A DNA stretch of 64,000 nucleotides from Caenorhabditis remanei (lineage: Eukaryota > Nematoda > Chromadorea > Rhabditida > Rhabditidae), in NCBI RefSeq assembly GCF_010183535.1, contig NC_071330.1:5809717-5873716 (forward strand). The letters run 5' to 3'. The notes beneath the pieces were generated by a model. It was not told the DNA's origin. It searched no databases and worked only from the letters and a program-made list of their open reading frames with translations. The position numbers were made by a program, and so were the translations under genes. This document shows positions 39,782 to 52,850 of the stretch, piece by piece (positions within the stretch are counted from its first letter, which is position 1; every line of letters begins with the position of its first letter).

Positions 39782-42700
39782 ATGCGTTGGGTGTTATTCA
39801 TATGGCTTCTAGCCATGACGGCATCCGCTGTAAAATCAGCCGAATGCCCTCCAAATACGTTCACATGTGCAGATGGAAGTTGTATACCATCGGATTGGAA
39901 GGGAGATGGTGAGAAAGATTGTGAAGATGGATCAGATGAAGAATCAACTGGAGAGACGACGACAGAGGGAAAGTTTGATGAAGTTGTGAGTGCATCGACG
40001 ACTTCTGGAACGACGTCTTCGGATGAGGATTGTGATTGGGGAATGCAACAGAGAATTGATAATTGTTCAGAGCCAATCGTCTCGTTTTTACATCAAATCG
40101 AACGATTGAATCTCAGAAATATGTCATTCTTGACGTCTTCTGATATGTAAGTTTTTGATTGAAAAACTATAATTCTGGAAGAGGAAAAGGATCGAAAATC
40201 TGAAAAGGTATTCAGAATTCCAGGACTTGAAAATTTCACTTGAAACTCCTTGTCCCACTATCTTATCTACCAAAAAGTTCCCAACTTTTTCTAACATTAG
40301 TCATGTTCCAGTATACCGTTACATCTGAAAAAAGAGAAAGCTAGAAGACCAATGAACTTGAGAAGAAGCGTATTAGTGTAATTACCCTTCTCTCCCTCGT
40401 TTTCATCCCAATCCATCACCTAATAAATCAAACAAAACCTTCCATCTTTCAGCCAATCTCAAATCGAAAGTGGATGTAGTTTGATGACAAATTATCAAGA
40501 ATGTGTTGGAAATGAGAAGGGATGTATGCCAGATGAAGGGGTTCATTCATGGAGAGAAATCGAAATGTTCATGTGTCAATTGGTACTTCCTTCTGTTAAA
40601 GAACACGCTGCATGCTTCAAGACGTCAGCTGATTCCAGATGTGATGCGAGGTGAGGGACATGTGGATAAACAGACAGGCATAGATAAAACTGAGAGAATC
40701 TAGGTTTTTGTTGCTGTTATCAAAAAAATCGTGAGAAAAACTCGAACATCAGGACACCTCATATACAGACGCGAAAAGCATGTGAGAACTATATTTTCCA
40801 GCAAAACCTCCTCCTCATCTTCGCTCTGCGGCCTTGTCACATCCATCCAAACTGCCACGTCATGCCTCGAAATCATTCGACCAGATGCCTGCTCATCAGA
40901 CGCCATTGAAATGCTCGGTCCAATCAGAGAAGAGACTGAACATATTGTCTCAGCAATTCGTTGTGTGGTAAGTTCACAAGTCTACAAACCACTTATCCCT
41001 CTTTTCCCATCTAATTATTCCTTATTTCAGCTACCTGAACAACCATCAAGTACCACTCTAATCGTCGATGAAACAACAGAATCAACATCTGCTTCCGCTG
41101 AAGATGAGGACGATATTCTGACAACGAACACATCGGATTCTGAGTCCACGACGACTACAACTTCAGAAGTTGAGAATAGACCAGCTCTCACTATCAACAT
41201 GGCAGATGCTGTCAATTCTCTCTATTATATTTATGATATCTGCTCAGCCAACTACTCTTCGGATCCATTCTCTGGAGTAGCAGAAAAGATTTGTGCGAAA
41301 CAAGACGAGATTGCAAAGTGGAGTGATTGTTATCAGAAGACTTTGGAAAAAGAGAAATGTGCCATCAGAAATGCGACGTCGAAATGTGAAGCATTGATCT
41401 CTTACAATAACAATTTGGATTGCGCAATTGTTACGATGAACGACGAATGTGAAATTGATGCACAGAATCTTGTTGTTGAGTTACAAGAAGAAGTCAATGA
41501 TTTGATTATTGCTGGAAAATGTTTCGAAGAGAAGAAAGAGCCAGAGGAGGAGGCTCCAAAGACTCCAAAAGAAGGAGAATTCCATCTTCAGTCAACACTT
41601 CCAAAATGCACTGAAGAACAAGAAAACGGAGCATTGGGATGTCTTGTAGAGCTGGTAGAGATCAATAAAAAGCTCACTGCATTCTCAAATCTCAACTTCC
41701 TTCTGGAGATTGCCAGTCCAAATTCCACAGTAGTCGAGGGAATCTGCTCTCTATTCGCTCGATATGAACAATGTCTCTCTGTTACTGTATTCAAGGATTC
41801 CCAAAGATGTTCATTCGCTTCTCCACTCAACTCCCTCGCCAGAATCGGTCTCGCCCCGATTTGCTCATTGGATTCACGTCCAATGCTCGCGAAACACAGA
41901 GATTGTTTCCAGAAGTTGGCAACTGAGGCAGACGAAGCAACCAACTGTCAATCAGCTCTCTCTTCTCTCTCGAATACAGTTCAAATGATGTTGAATGGAG
42001 TTCATGGAGAGGCCCTTTTGTGCAAGTCATTCTACACAATCAGAGACACTTTCTCCTGTGGAGAACGAGCTGTTAAGAACAAGTGTGAGGAGGATGCGTT
42101 GACTGATTTGATGAATTTGAAGACAAAGGTGAGAGACAACTTCTGAACTTCAATACTTTTGATCGATAGTTCTAAGCTAAACAGGTTTCACTGAGTCACT
42201 CGTAATTAGAAGAAGGGTGGGGTCGGACAGGGTGTTCATCTTATTGTTAGGTGATCGTGGAATTAGGTCAGCTGACGAGAAGCACGTCCTCAGAGAGACG
42301 CGGGCGGGATTGCGGAACAGAAGAGAGGAAGCGGAAGGATTGCGTAATCTGTGATTACGGTCATTGGGAAATACGGAGAACGGGGAAAATAGAGGAAAAG
42401 TTGACAAAAAGACTCATAATAATGAATAGACTTCTACAATTCTGGAAATCTGGGAAAACTGAAAAAACTACATTATCAAAACTATTAGTTGCAAAACGAC
42501 TGAATTACTATTTTTCAGATGACGTCGCTCGGATTGGAAGAAGGATGTCCAACTGATCCACCAGCTAATCTCGACGAAATCATCGCTCGTCCAGTGGCCC
42601 GTCCAACTCCAGTCACAATGCCTCCACGTGCTCCAACCGCCCGTCCAATGGCCATTCCATCAGCTCCAACTCCTCCAGTTTCCCCATCGAAATGTGCTGT

Positions 42701-44690
42701 CGAAGAGCAGAAGAAGTTCGAAGAATGCGTGAAACCATTGACTTCTTTCCAACCACATCCATTATCAGTGATTGCAATGCCAAGAGATATCGATCAAGCA
42801 TGTGAAGCATTCCATACATTCAAAGCTTGTTCAGCTGAGAGTAATTGTCATCCATTGTGGGCACGTGGAATGAGTGCAATGTTCGAATACGCTTGTAATG
42901 AAGCAAACGAGCAATTCAAGAAAGTCAGAAAGTGTATCCGTGAGACATCAATGATCGAAGAAGTTCGTTCCTGCGTCTCTGACTTCTCTCGTGGTGCTCC
43001 AACTGCTGCCTGCATGTCATCCAATCGTCTTCACTCCTGCGCAATCCCACAACTTCAAGCCAAGTGTGGACAAGACGCTGCTGAATGGGTATCCAACTAT
43101 ATCATTCGATTCGCAAATGCAATTGATATCCGATGCAAGGTTGGACGTCAATTACCAGTTGGAAGAGTTGTTGGAATCGGATGCTCTGCTGAAGAGGAGT
43201 CGATTATTGAGCATTGTGCAGCTCCATTGAATGATATTGGATCTCGAGTCGAAGAACTATTTGCCGGTGGAATGCAATCCCTCATCAAGAATATCAATTC
43301 CCTTGCACCAGTCTTCGCAGGCGCTTGCAACTTGACAGATGAATTCAGAACATGTGCTCATTTCCTGTTGGAAGGACGTACCTCATGTATCGTTTCCTCT
43401 TGCATGATTGAAGCTGGACGTGACATTTGTCAACTTTCCGATCCAGCCAAGGCCATTGATGACAACTTGTCATGCCTCTTCGGACAAGCTCAAGAACCAA
43501 AGTTCGCTCAATGCATCAGATCAACAATCTCAACTTTGAAACAATTCAATCTATCCACCTTGAGAAATGTTCTTCCAAAATTCATTGATTGTACTCGAGA
43601 TATTGTAGTAGACAAGTGTGGAGAGAGTCCAATTAAGATAATGAAGGCAATGAGCACTCCAGATATCTGCCCAATTCGCCCACATCAAACTCCAATCATC
43701 CCAGTTAATCAACCAACAAGAGTCACTCCAGATCTCGGGACTGTTCTTTCTTCATCCACCACGACGTCATCCTCGGATTCAGAAGCAACCATGTCATCTG
43801 AGATTTCTGAAGAAGCCACGTCACCTGCTCCAACTACTCCAACTACTTCTTCCGAATCCTCAGAACCAACGTGCGGAGAATCAGCACTCGTCGATTATCT
43901 TCAATGTGAAACTCACTTGGATCAGTTCGCGTTCCGTCCGATTTCTATTATTGGAGACGCTTTGAAATGGGATCAATTCTGTCAAATGGCCAATCAGACG
44001 TATATTCCATGTGTGGAGAGTTTGAAATGCAAATACGAACCAGCTGCTTCAGCTCAAATTGCATTGATTGACTCGATTTGTAACAGAGAAATCACGTTGA
44101 GAGATCAGAAACAGCATGCAATGTGTCTGTCAGAATACACGAAGACAGATGCAGGAATCGCTTGTATTTCTGACTTTGGAAAGATTGATCAACTGGATAA
44201 ATCGGCTCCAGCTCAAATGTGTGATGGGTGAGTTGTATTCCCGTTAGTTTTCATTCATTATACCGTACCCTTTTTCAGAATAAACCACGTCATGAGATGC
44301 TCCACAAATGAAATCGAAAAACGATGTGGCTTCGACGCTGTTCTGCACGTATTCAGTATTCATATGCACTGGGCTAATCTCTTCAATGCTTCATGTATTG
44401 TTGAGTCACCAGAGCCATCAAAGGAGACTACGGTAAGTCTAGATATTTGAACATCTGAACACACAGATCCTCAATTTCAGAGCATCGACGTGAATGAAGT
44501 GGAGCCATCTCGCGACCAGAAGCCAGTTGTCGTCACTAAAGATGAAACAACTCCAGCCACTGCAACCACTGGAATGAGCAACGACGTGACAGAATCAGAA
44601 GAAACGACGACGACATCTGCTCCAGTCCAATCTTCTATCTCTTTCAGTGTCATTTTTGCAACAATAATTCCATTCTTTGCCCTTCTCTAA
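39782..44690 (+). CDS. Large secreted/GPI-type cysteine-rich protein with an LDLa-like module (1299 aa)
   Basis: Seven exons: 39782-40146, 40453-40650, 40802-40967, 41031-42128, 42519-44227, 44279-44432, 44481-44690, all in phase. The N-terminal signal peptide (MRWVLFIWLLAMTASAVKSA) is followed by an LDL-receptor class A-like motif, CPPNTFTCADGSC then DWKGDGEKDCEDGSDEE, which lacks two of the six cysteines. The rest consists of four or five Cys-rich helical blocks with regularly spaced cysteines (DUF19-like in appearance), separated by Ser/Thr/Glu or Pro/Thr-rich, probably glycosylated linkers (1054-1160, 42555-42690). The C-terminus ends in a hydrophobic tail (FSVIFATIIPFFALL) with no cytoplasmic residues, as in GPI-anchored proteins. 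The function is unknown; an extracellular or cuticle/eggshell location is inferred. Confidence 0.85.
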
Positions 44691-45203
44691 ACACGTTTCC
44701 TCTTCTTTTCCATTCCAGTTTCCGTTGATTTTGATGTCTCTCCGGTTCCGGAGAATCAATTTATTTCCCGATACAGGTCATTTCATTTGTTCATTTCTTT
44801 TTCTTTCCCAAATTACTTCATCCTTTTCATCCAAAACCTTCTTTATTCAGATCTTCTGCAGGGTTTCTATTCTCTTTTTGGTAAGGAGATGCACCCGAAT
44901 TTGTATTTCTTTTTTCTTTTTTTCCCCAGAATTTTAAATTTCCGCCAACTTCCACGTGTATACGGTGTGCTACATTATTTGCAGACTCGAAGTCTGACTT
45001 TGTATTTACGAGATTTTCGACACAAATGTAATAAATTATTGAAACTAAAACATGTTTTAAGATTCAAATATAGGTAAGTATATTTTCGAATCTTCGTTTG
45101 AATCATTTCAGCATCGCAAAAACTGTTTTACTGAAAACCAATTGGACAATAGACACTCTTATTCTGCTATTCTTTCTAAAATCATTTGAAAAACACTGAT
45201 AGT
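44691..45203. other. Convergent 3' region
   Basis: 3' UTRs of the LDLa-like gene and of the minus-strand gene; polyadenylation-like AATAAA is at 45029. No gene seen. Confidence 0.5.
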
Positions 45204-47247
45204 TCAATTTTCACTCTTCTCCTCCGAACTATCAACTGGAAGTTCTTTCCCTCCAACCATCACTTTCTTCGGAACAATTGTCATTGGTTTATCAGATCCT
45301 CCGAGAGCTTCACCAGAAACTATTTGCATATCGATCGTCATTCGGATCTAGAAACTTATTTTTCTTTCTGACAAAAAATCAGGTAGCCTACCGTATTCTT
45401 CCCATCCTGTGTAGTTCCAAGAACCACAATTTGATTGTTTCCAATCGTTTTCTCCGATGGTGGATCAGCAACACGTCTCGAAGCACTTCTACCCTGTACT
45501 TTTTTATTAGAAAATTCCTCAAAATTGAGTCAAACCGTGGATTTCTTGGTTCCAGGTCTAGTCCTCGAAGGTGAGAATCTCCCGATACACTTGATTGGTT
45601 TCTTTGGTCGGCACCGTCTCTGATTTGAGTTTAATTTCGAAACGTCGTAGACAACATGACTCTGATTTGGATCAGTGGCATTTTGAGGAGTCTTTGGAGC
45701 CACTTCATCCATATTCCGAGTGTATTTTCCAGCTCCCGGGAAATTGTTGACTTGACTTGATTTGATTTTTTGGATTTTCGATGAAGAATCAGCAGGAACT
45801 TCCGGTTTCATGACGAAGTTTTTACCCGGTGGAGAGGGTGGAATACTGAAGAAAATAACTATTTTTCGAACAAATATTTATTTGCGTGGAATGATTTCCA
45901 CAATGAAATCCCTCCATCACGTTGTTTCTTTTCATTATGGGGCTATTCATGTCCGGAAAAAAACCGCGAAAAAACGGAAAAAAAACAGTTTTTTCCGGTA
46001 CATAACCCGAGGGAAAACGTTTTATTTTCGGAGATGAATAGCATCATTAAATTCACTGGGGAACGTAGTTATGAAAACTAATTTAAAACTGGCACTCACG
46101 TTTGCATGACACCTGGCAAAGGGGTACATTCATCCAACTTCTTCTTTATTATTCCAGCTCTTCCAGACATCGGCGGGACCTCATCTTTTTTCGATTTCTT
46201 CGATTTTTTAGAACGTTTTGCATAGTCCAGATTCACTGTGATAGGTTCCTCCTTTTTCGATGATTTCTTCGATTTCTTGGATTTTTTCAATTTTTTGGAA
46301 AATCCAGTCTTCATTGAAATTGTGGAGGCGTCCAAACCTTTCACAGATTTTTTGGATTTCTTTGATTTTTTCGACTTTGTCGAAACATTCGGATTAGGTG
46401 ACATTGCATCCAGTTGTTTTCTCTGTTCCTCTCGTTTTTTCAACGCATCAATTTGAGCAACGGGAGAACGATTTCGAGTTTTCGGGGCACCAGAAAGAAC
46501 ACTCTTTTCAGTCACCGGAATTCCAGTTCTTATTGATACCGACATTTCAGTGTTAATCGAAAAGTGGTTGTTCGGCGGCTTTCCATCGAAACTACTCATT
46601 TGAGATGGAGTTGACAAATCACCAGTCTACAATTTGTTCTTTTGGTTCTCAGATTTCTTTTTTGGAGGTCAACTCACATTAGTCCATGTGATGTTAGTCA
46701 TACTTTCAGGCTCACTCTGAGCAACGTTTTTTGTTTGTCTTCCGAAAAGACTTCCTCTTCTCAAATCTGAAAATAATCTGGTTGGGAACGGAGAGTTTAA
46801 ATAAAAACCCAGACCATTCATAATAATTTCCGGCGATGTTGGGGCCTTGGCCGTTTTCGGTGTTGATTTATCCGAGGTAACACGTCCTGAACGAGCCGAA
46901 GTATCGGATAGACCAGAGCTGCTAGAAAATCGGATTTAGAGATTCGGCTTTGGGAATTTAAAACTAACGACTTGAAATCCGACGGTGTTCCGCCGATTGC
47001 CGTATTCACAGAATTCGATAAAGCAGTTGGGGTTTGACGAGGATCTGTCTGTGGTTCAGCAGTCATCATGCTCAACGAACGGGCGGTCGGAGGGCATACC
47101 GAACCGACACTTGATGAATTATTTGCAGGGTTTGGCTGTAAATATACATACAAATCGACAGATATGATATATAATTATTTTCTATATTACGATAATACTG
47201 TAGTCAACGGATAAAAAGTTTCATACCGATTTAGACGGTTTGCTCAT
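45204..47247 (-). CDS. Ser/Lys-rich protein with SKKSKK repeats (488 aa), unknown function
   Basis: Eight minus-strand exons: 47247-47227, 47135-46969, 46921-46815, 46766-46678, 46626-46100, 45845-45536, 45493-45392, 45347-45204; every junction keeps phase. The product is polar and probably disordered. Around residues 200-300 it has three clusters of SKKSKKSKK. The C-terminus (IRMTIDMQIVSGEALGGSDK and IVPKKVMVGGKELPVDSS) is the best-conserved-looking part. Basic, Ser/Thr-rich composition suggests a nuclear, phosphorylated, possibly chromosome-associated protein, but no domain is recognised. It is divergent from the DSL-like gene, sharing a 500-bp upstream region. Confidence 0.82.
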
Positions 47248-47747
47248 TTCGTTTTCCGAGTTGGTGCTAACGAGATCGATTGGTTTTCTATTTCGAAATG
47301 AGCCTTGTTTGAAGTGGATTAGATTTTTGACGGATGAAAAAACAAATTCAAAAATTGGAGAAGCAGAGCAACACGTTGTTTTTTTCAAAGTTTATATAAT
47401 TCTGTGCGTACTTTGTTCATTTTTGAAGCCGGATTATTGTAGGATTGCTGCAGTTGATTAGGAAACCCTGTTCTTGTGAAATGATGACATTAGAAGATGT
47501 ATAAGATACAGTATCCAGTATACAATTGTTCATTTTATGATTCTTTTGAGATATGCAGATAAAGGAAAATGATGATGATTTCTAATAAGAGTATACAGTG
47601 TACTTCCCAGATGTGAAGATGCTCTAATTATCATCATGATGACAAATCGAGACGCTGGAATAAGTGGGCGGAGTCAATCTAGATTGAAGGTATAAAAGGA
47701 TTGACAATATCCTCAGAAATCACCCATTCATCTGATTCCAACTCATC
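47248..47747. promoter_or_regulatory. Shared upstream region of two divergent genes
   Basis: Between the Ser/Lys-rich gene and the DSL-like gene. The right half (about 47530-47747) is duplicated in reverse at 7401-7625 and includes TATAAAAGG at 47692-47700 about 50 bp before the DSL-like ATG, a plausible TATA box. Confidence 0.6.
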
Positions 47748-48523
47748 ATGAATACCTCTGTTCTCTTCGTCTTTCTCTGCCTTATTCCTCTCTCACAATC
47801 TGCTGGATTTCTCAATTTCAAATTGACTGCCGATCGAGATTGTCTTCTTCATTTGGAGTATTTCTCATCTGAATATTCTGAAACTGTACGTCTTCTGGCA
47901 TATGAAACTCGTTCATTACACATCTATTTCCCTTCAATCAATCCTCCACAAATCTCAATTGACTTCCAAATTCTTCATCATTTCTCTGGTGATTCTCTTT
48001 CCCAAGTCATTTCTCAACAATTCAAATTGGATAATAATGGACAATGGCAATCACGAGTTATCGATTCGGACTCTGTTATTCTTTCGATTCAATCCACGTT
48101 TGATTGTGAAAATGGATATTTTGGACCGATTTGTGAACGACGTTCTCGACTCGTTCCAATTGTTACTTCAACTTCAACAGCGATTACACCATTCAACCAT
48201 TCAATCAACACTCAAATTAAGAAAGTCGGCGTAAGTGATAGGTAAGTTTCAATAATTTTTCATAGATTCCCTATTCTCAATTTTATTTTTTCAGTTCAAT
48301 TGTCTACTTGATCCTCGCTGTTCTCATGTTCATCCTCGTCGTTGTCAATTGTATTCTCTGCTTCTGTCGGCCGAAACAAACCTCCAAGTATATCGATGAA
48401 ACACCACTTGAAGTCTATTCCATTATTGAAACCACTCGATCCACGGACGTTACAAACACTACGAGATATCATGATGCTCCGAGCAGATTCATCTCATCGA
48501 CAACAATAGAATGTATTGTTTAA
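47748..48523 (+). CDS. DSL-like single-pass membrane protein, intact paralogue (240 aa)
   Basis: Two exons, 47748-48241 and 48295-48523. Signal peptide at residues 1-18, ectodomain of about 145 residues whose end (VILSIQSTFDCENGYFGPIC) resembles the N-terminal part of a DSL domain, then a Thr/Ser/Ile stalk, a transmembrane segment (IVYLILAVLMFILVVVNCIL) and a 50-residue tail with a C-terminal SSTTIECIV. If the DSL resemblance is real it could be a small Notch-pathway ligand relative, but only part of the domain is present. The 5' half is nearly identical to the split copy at 1.5-7.4 kb; the 3' half is clearly diverged. Confidence 0.8.
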
Positions 48524-49673
48524 TAATGATTTCATTAACTAATAACTGTTGTAATTTCCATTTTTTCAAATAAAATGTTTAAATTTCAAATCGTCTTGTT
48601 ACTTATTTTTCAAACAATATCACAAAAACTGAGCTAGGTTTCGTACTAAAGTTTTATCCTTCGAAAACTATTCAGGTCAAGAGGAAACTCCCATTGAAGT
48701 TGTGGTGTTCTCCATGGAAACTGAAGGGCAACGTTTTCAAAATTCAAAACGAAAGCCACTCAATTAGAGAACATTTTTGGTCTGTGACCACGGCAACAAA
48801 GAGAAAAAGAAAATCTGTCTTTTTCTGTTGTTCTGAAGCCGAAAAGGCGCACAGAAATATATACACAAAAAGGAGAGGATGCAGAGCAAAGACGAGAAAA
48901 AATGGGGGTGGCGAGAGGGAGAAAAACCCGAGAAAGAAGGCGAAATTGAAGGAGAAAGTGTACGAGCTGTAGAGAGAAACAGAGCTGCGCAACGATAATA
49001 TACATTTGTGGAGAGAAAAAACGAGTAGAGTCATCTCTTTTTTTGTTATTCTGGTTTGTTTATTTGGATAAAAACACCTTTGTTTTAAGTTTACTGATTT
49101 CCGTCATTGTCATAGAAGAACTATAAACGTTTTATTCCTTTTATATTCAGGATTCCCATTTGACGGTATTTTAATATTTTTAGATAGGTTAAAAAAATCT
49201 TCTTCCTGAAGTATCAGAAAATCTGTCTAAATTTCATTAATTTTTGTACAACATTAAAGGAACATAACCTGATTTCACCTTTGAGTCTCACGACGCTTTT
49301 GGAGTACTGTAGGTATGGTGTTGTTTTTTTAGAGGTTTTTGCAACGTTTTTGTTTTTTTCCTTTTTCTCTCTCTCAACACCTGGAAGATCTTTTCAAAAT
49401 GTATTTTCAACGGAAACCTGAAGAAATCTTATATTTTACCATCTGAATGTCTGTTTCTGTTCTTTTTTCGATCGCCCATACACTCTTTGTCGCGTACATG
49501 TGTGTATACTTTTTATGTGGCATTTCTCGTCGTTCTCATCTCTTTTTTTGTGAACTAAACGTGTCGCATCGGACTAATTGGACAGCGACCTCTCTTAGTT
49601 TTGTTCTTCTCAATTTCTATGATAAATGTCTACTCATCCATTTTCCACCCTCTTTTAAATTCGTGCATTTCAG
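48524..49673. other. Intergenic stretch upstream of malectin
   Basis: Contains an A/G-rich block (48780-48990) and T-rich tracts. No supported coding exon. The last bases (TTTCAG) form the presumed trans-splice acceptor of malectin. Confidence 0.5.
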
Positions 49674-50817
49674 ATGAGCATCATCCTACGATGCACTCTT
49701 CCTCTGCTCATCACATTTTTCTTCGTCTCTTCGGTGACGGCAGCAGTGAATCTACGCGATAGAGTGGTGGCTGCGGTGAATTGTGGTGAGATTGAGAATC
49801 AAGTCGATTCAGAGAACAACATGTAATTTTAGGAGGAGGCGAGGCATTAGGAGCATACGGTATCGAGTATTCTGCAGATTACTCGGATGAGGGTATGACA
49901 TCAGATGCTGGAGTTCAATTCGCATTTAACAACGCAGAAACCGACGACTTGGAAATTTATCAGGTTTTTCTAAAGAATAGATTCAGATCAAAGACATACA
50001 AAAAATTTATAGACAGAACGATGGAGCAAAGAATCTTTCGATTACGAAGTTCCAGTCGGAGATGGAGAGTACGTCATCATTTTGAAGTTCTCAGAAGTTT
50101 ACTTTTCAAAACCCGGAGAAAAAGTGTTCAACGTCAGGATCAATTCGCATACAGCAGTGAAAAATCTCGACATTTTCGATGCTGCTGGCGGTCGTGGCTT
50201 TGCCCATGAAATGTGAGGACATAATGTCTTTTTTAATCTGAAATTGACCATTTTCTTCCAGTTACATTCCTGTTGTTATCAAAGGAAAAACGATCACGGT
50301 GCAAGGACATTCCAGAGATTACAGAGGAAAAATTATCATTGAATTTGCCAAAGGTCCACATGACAATCCGAAAGTTAATGGGTTTGTGATTGTTCGCGGT
50401 ACAGTCGAAGATTTGCCACCACCACCGGAGAGAAATATTCCAGAAGACGCATTCCCAGAAGACTTTGAAATTGTAAGTGTTATAATTTTCAGTATCAAAA
50501 ATATACTGAATAATACATTCTGATCACAGGATGAAACCGACTCCAACAACGACCCACATGAAGAATCATTTAATCCGAAAATCATCCGAGGTGATGACAT
50601 GGAAGAAGAGGAAGAAGAGATGTTCAGTGCCACAACAGGGTCTGAAAATCCCTTCGAGAAGAAGGTACAAATCATAGACTGAATCAGTTCTGTCACGCCT
50701 CAAAAGTTGTTAATTCAGGAATCCATTACCTGGCTGCTTCCGTTCGCTGCTGCCTTTATCATCCTCATGCCCATCGCCTATGTAATTGCACTCAGATTCG
50801 AGAAAAAGCAAAAGTGA
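49674..50817 (+). CDS. Malectin, ER lectin (295 aa)
   Basis: Six exons: 49674-49785, 49833-49963, 50013-50212, 50262-50472, 50530-50664, 50719-50817. The ATG directly follows a TTTCAG trans-splice-type acceptor. Signal peptide (LLITFFFVSSVTAA), then the malectin domain: AVNCGGGEALGAYGIEYSAD, TERWSKESFDYEVPVGDGEY, YFSKPGEKVFNVRINSHTAV, DIFDAAGGRGFAH and HSRDYRGKIIIEFAKGPHDN PKVNG in two parts. A Pro/Glu-rich acidic linker and a C-terminal transmembrane helix with a KKQK tail follow, as in animal malectin (292 aa in human). It binds di-glucosylated high-mannose glycans in the ER lumen, probably with ribophorin I. Followed in the same orientation by ARGLU1 (466 bp away). Confidence 0.93.
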
Positions 50818-51282
50818 TTCAGACTCTGTGATAACTTATGAATTAGGGTTCATTATTTTATTTTCTTAAATTATTCCTTTTTCGGTCTCCTCTTCCATGT
50901 TCATTGATTGTTTTTTAATTGTTATTCTTGTCAAAAGTTTTTGGGAGACAACCTCGAAATATGTGGGTTTTTAATTATACACTTGTTTGCAAATTATATT
51001 CATGTCAATTAGGATTTCCATTTAACAAAATGAATTAATACAACTTACGCATTTGGTTAATCTTTTTCATTTTTACACATCGTTGCCGGTTAGTGGCCGA
51101 AATATTTCTGGCCGCGGCCTTCGAAACCGCAAGAACTCGGTCACTACAGCAGTGTAATAAGACCAATCCACGGGTCGATATTTCTCGGAATTCGTACACA
51201 TTCATTGAATGCAGCAGAAAACATTATTAGCGCAACTTTATTTGTTAGTTTCTGATTTCAAAAACTGCAAAAATTTCAGATA
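50818..51282. other. Intergenic stretch between malectin and ARGLU1-like gene
   Basis: 3' UTR of malectin and 5' region of the next gene. A GC-rich hairpin with GGCCGAAATATTTCTGGCC lies at about 51094-51114. AATTTCAG at 51273-51280 precedes the next ATG by two bases and is probably a trans-splice acceptor. Confidence 0.55.
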
Positions 51283-52850
51283 ATGTCTCGAAGGTCAAGA
51301 AGTCGTTCAAGATCTCCACCAAAACGAGATAGAGAAGATCGTCGGAGACGTGATGAAAGAGATCGAGATAGAGAGAAAAAACGAGATAGAAAAGACAAAG
51401 ATCGAGAGAGAAAAAGAAGGTTTTCATTGGAGAATCGAAGCACAGAACTTAATAAAAGAATTTCAGACACCGCAGCTCGTCGTCAGAAACTTCTATAGCA
51501 GAATCACATCAATTGGGAAGTATTTTCAGAGAAGAGAGGAGGCGTCGAGAAAAAAATGAATCACCGAAGTAAGGCCTTGTTGCAGAAGAATAGGAATCGA
51601 TCGATATGTTAAGAGTTGTTTGATTTTTTCGAGAAACGGCAAAATAAATTCGGAAAGAAAAATATTGTGTTGAAGATTAAACTAAAAAATTTGAAAAACC
51701 TCAAAGGAGCTTGAAATAAATTTAAGTAGGAAATGAGTTAAAAGATTTACCTTATATTTGGAAGCAGCTGAGAATAGAAACATCATGACATCACCTACTT
51801 CAATGTTAAAGACTATATTCTTCAAAATAATGTTTCAGACTTCCTCCTCTTCCACCTCCACCTCCACCATCGGATCCACCTGTCGATGCAGCAATTCCAT
51901 TCGATGTGAGCACACTGAACGAGCCAACTAAAAAGTGGCTCGAGGAGAAAATTGTAGAGCAGGTGGGTAGTGTGGAATATAAACTTATCGATTCGATTAA
52001 GTTCAGGTAACCGCACGAGTACATCAATTGGAAGCAATGATGGCTGAGAAGGCGACGTCGGCAAGAAACGAAATGGAGAAAATGTTGAGAGCACAAATCG
52101 AAGCAGAGATGGCTGTTGAACTTTCAGAATGCAAAAAACGAGACGTGAGTTTTTCCACAAAACAGTTTTAATGTAAAAATACTATTTTTCAGGAAGAATC
52201 TCGTAAAAAATGTAAGCAACTTGAAGCAGAGCTTGAACGAAAAGTTCTGGAAGCAGAAGAAAGTCGAAAGAAATTTGTAAGTTGTTCATCGATCGCACGA
52301 ATCGCTTGTCTTCCAAACGGATCGATACAAAGATTTACTGTCGAATCAAATATATTTCAGAAGCTTATATACTTTGATTTTTTACTGAAGAAACAAATTA
52401 TACACTTTAATAATCCTTGACAATTCATTATTTCTCTCTTCCCTACTTTCTCTCTTTATCTTTTCTGTTTCTCTTATAATTTGCGTGTGCCATTTCCAAT
52501 TCGAAGAGGAACATCATCTGGGCAGCAGTTCGTGGTTTCGAGCAGGTATTTTCCAAATGGATGCAGTATCTCTATTCTGGTATCTTCCTTCATTCAACGC
52601 GAGTCAAATATTTAGATTCTAGTCATCAGAAAATGTTATATTCTGAGTATTCTCTTTAAAATCACCATTTAAAAATTTTTAATTTCAGGAAGAAGACCGC
52701 CTGTTGATGCTTGAACAAAAAGGACAATTGGAACGTGATCGTGCAGATCTTGCACGCCAAAAGAGTGAATTACAGAAAAATGAGCAACAGGCGATATTGA
52801 ACAAATCCGGAAATGCACGTGCCCCTATTAAATTCAAATTCGGAAAGTAA
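51283..52850 (+). CDS. ARGLU1-like arginine/glutamate-rich splicing coactivator (about 239 aa)
   Basis: Exons 51283-51419, 51530-51568, 51839-51962, 52007-52144, 52193-52275, probably 52509-52545, and 52689-52850. The N-terminal 55 residues are RS/RD repeats (MSRRSRSRSRSPPKRDREDR). A Pro-rich linker leads into a long Glu/Lys/Arg helix (WLEEKIVEQVTARVHQLEAM, LEAELERKVLEAEE) and the conserved end QKNEQQAILNKSGNARAPIK, which parallels the KEEQKIILGKGKSRPKLSFS end of human ARGLU1. Human ARGLU1 is 273 aa and acts in Mediator-linked transcription and splicing. The 37-nt exon (LNIIWAAVRGFEQ) is needed for frame; its acceptor is weak. Skipping it puts an early stop in the last exon. Confidence 0.82.

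Noticed and set aside
48694..49034. Overlapping frames on both strands in an A/G-rich block upstream of malectin.
   Set aside because: Low-complexity composition, no phase-consistent splicing.
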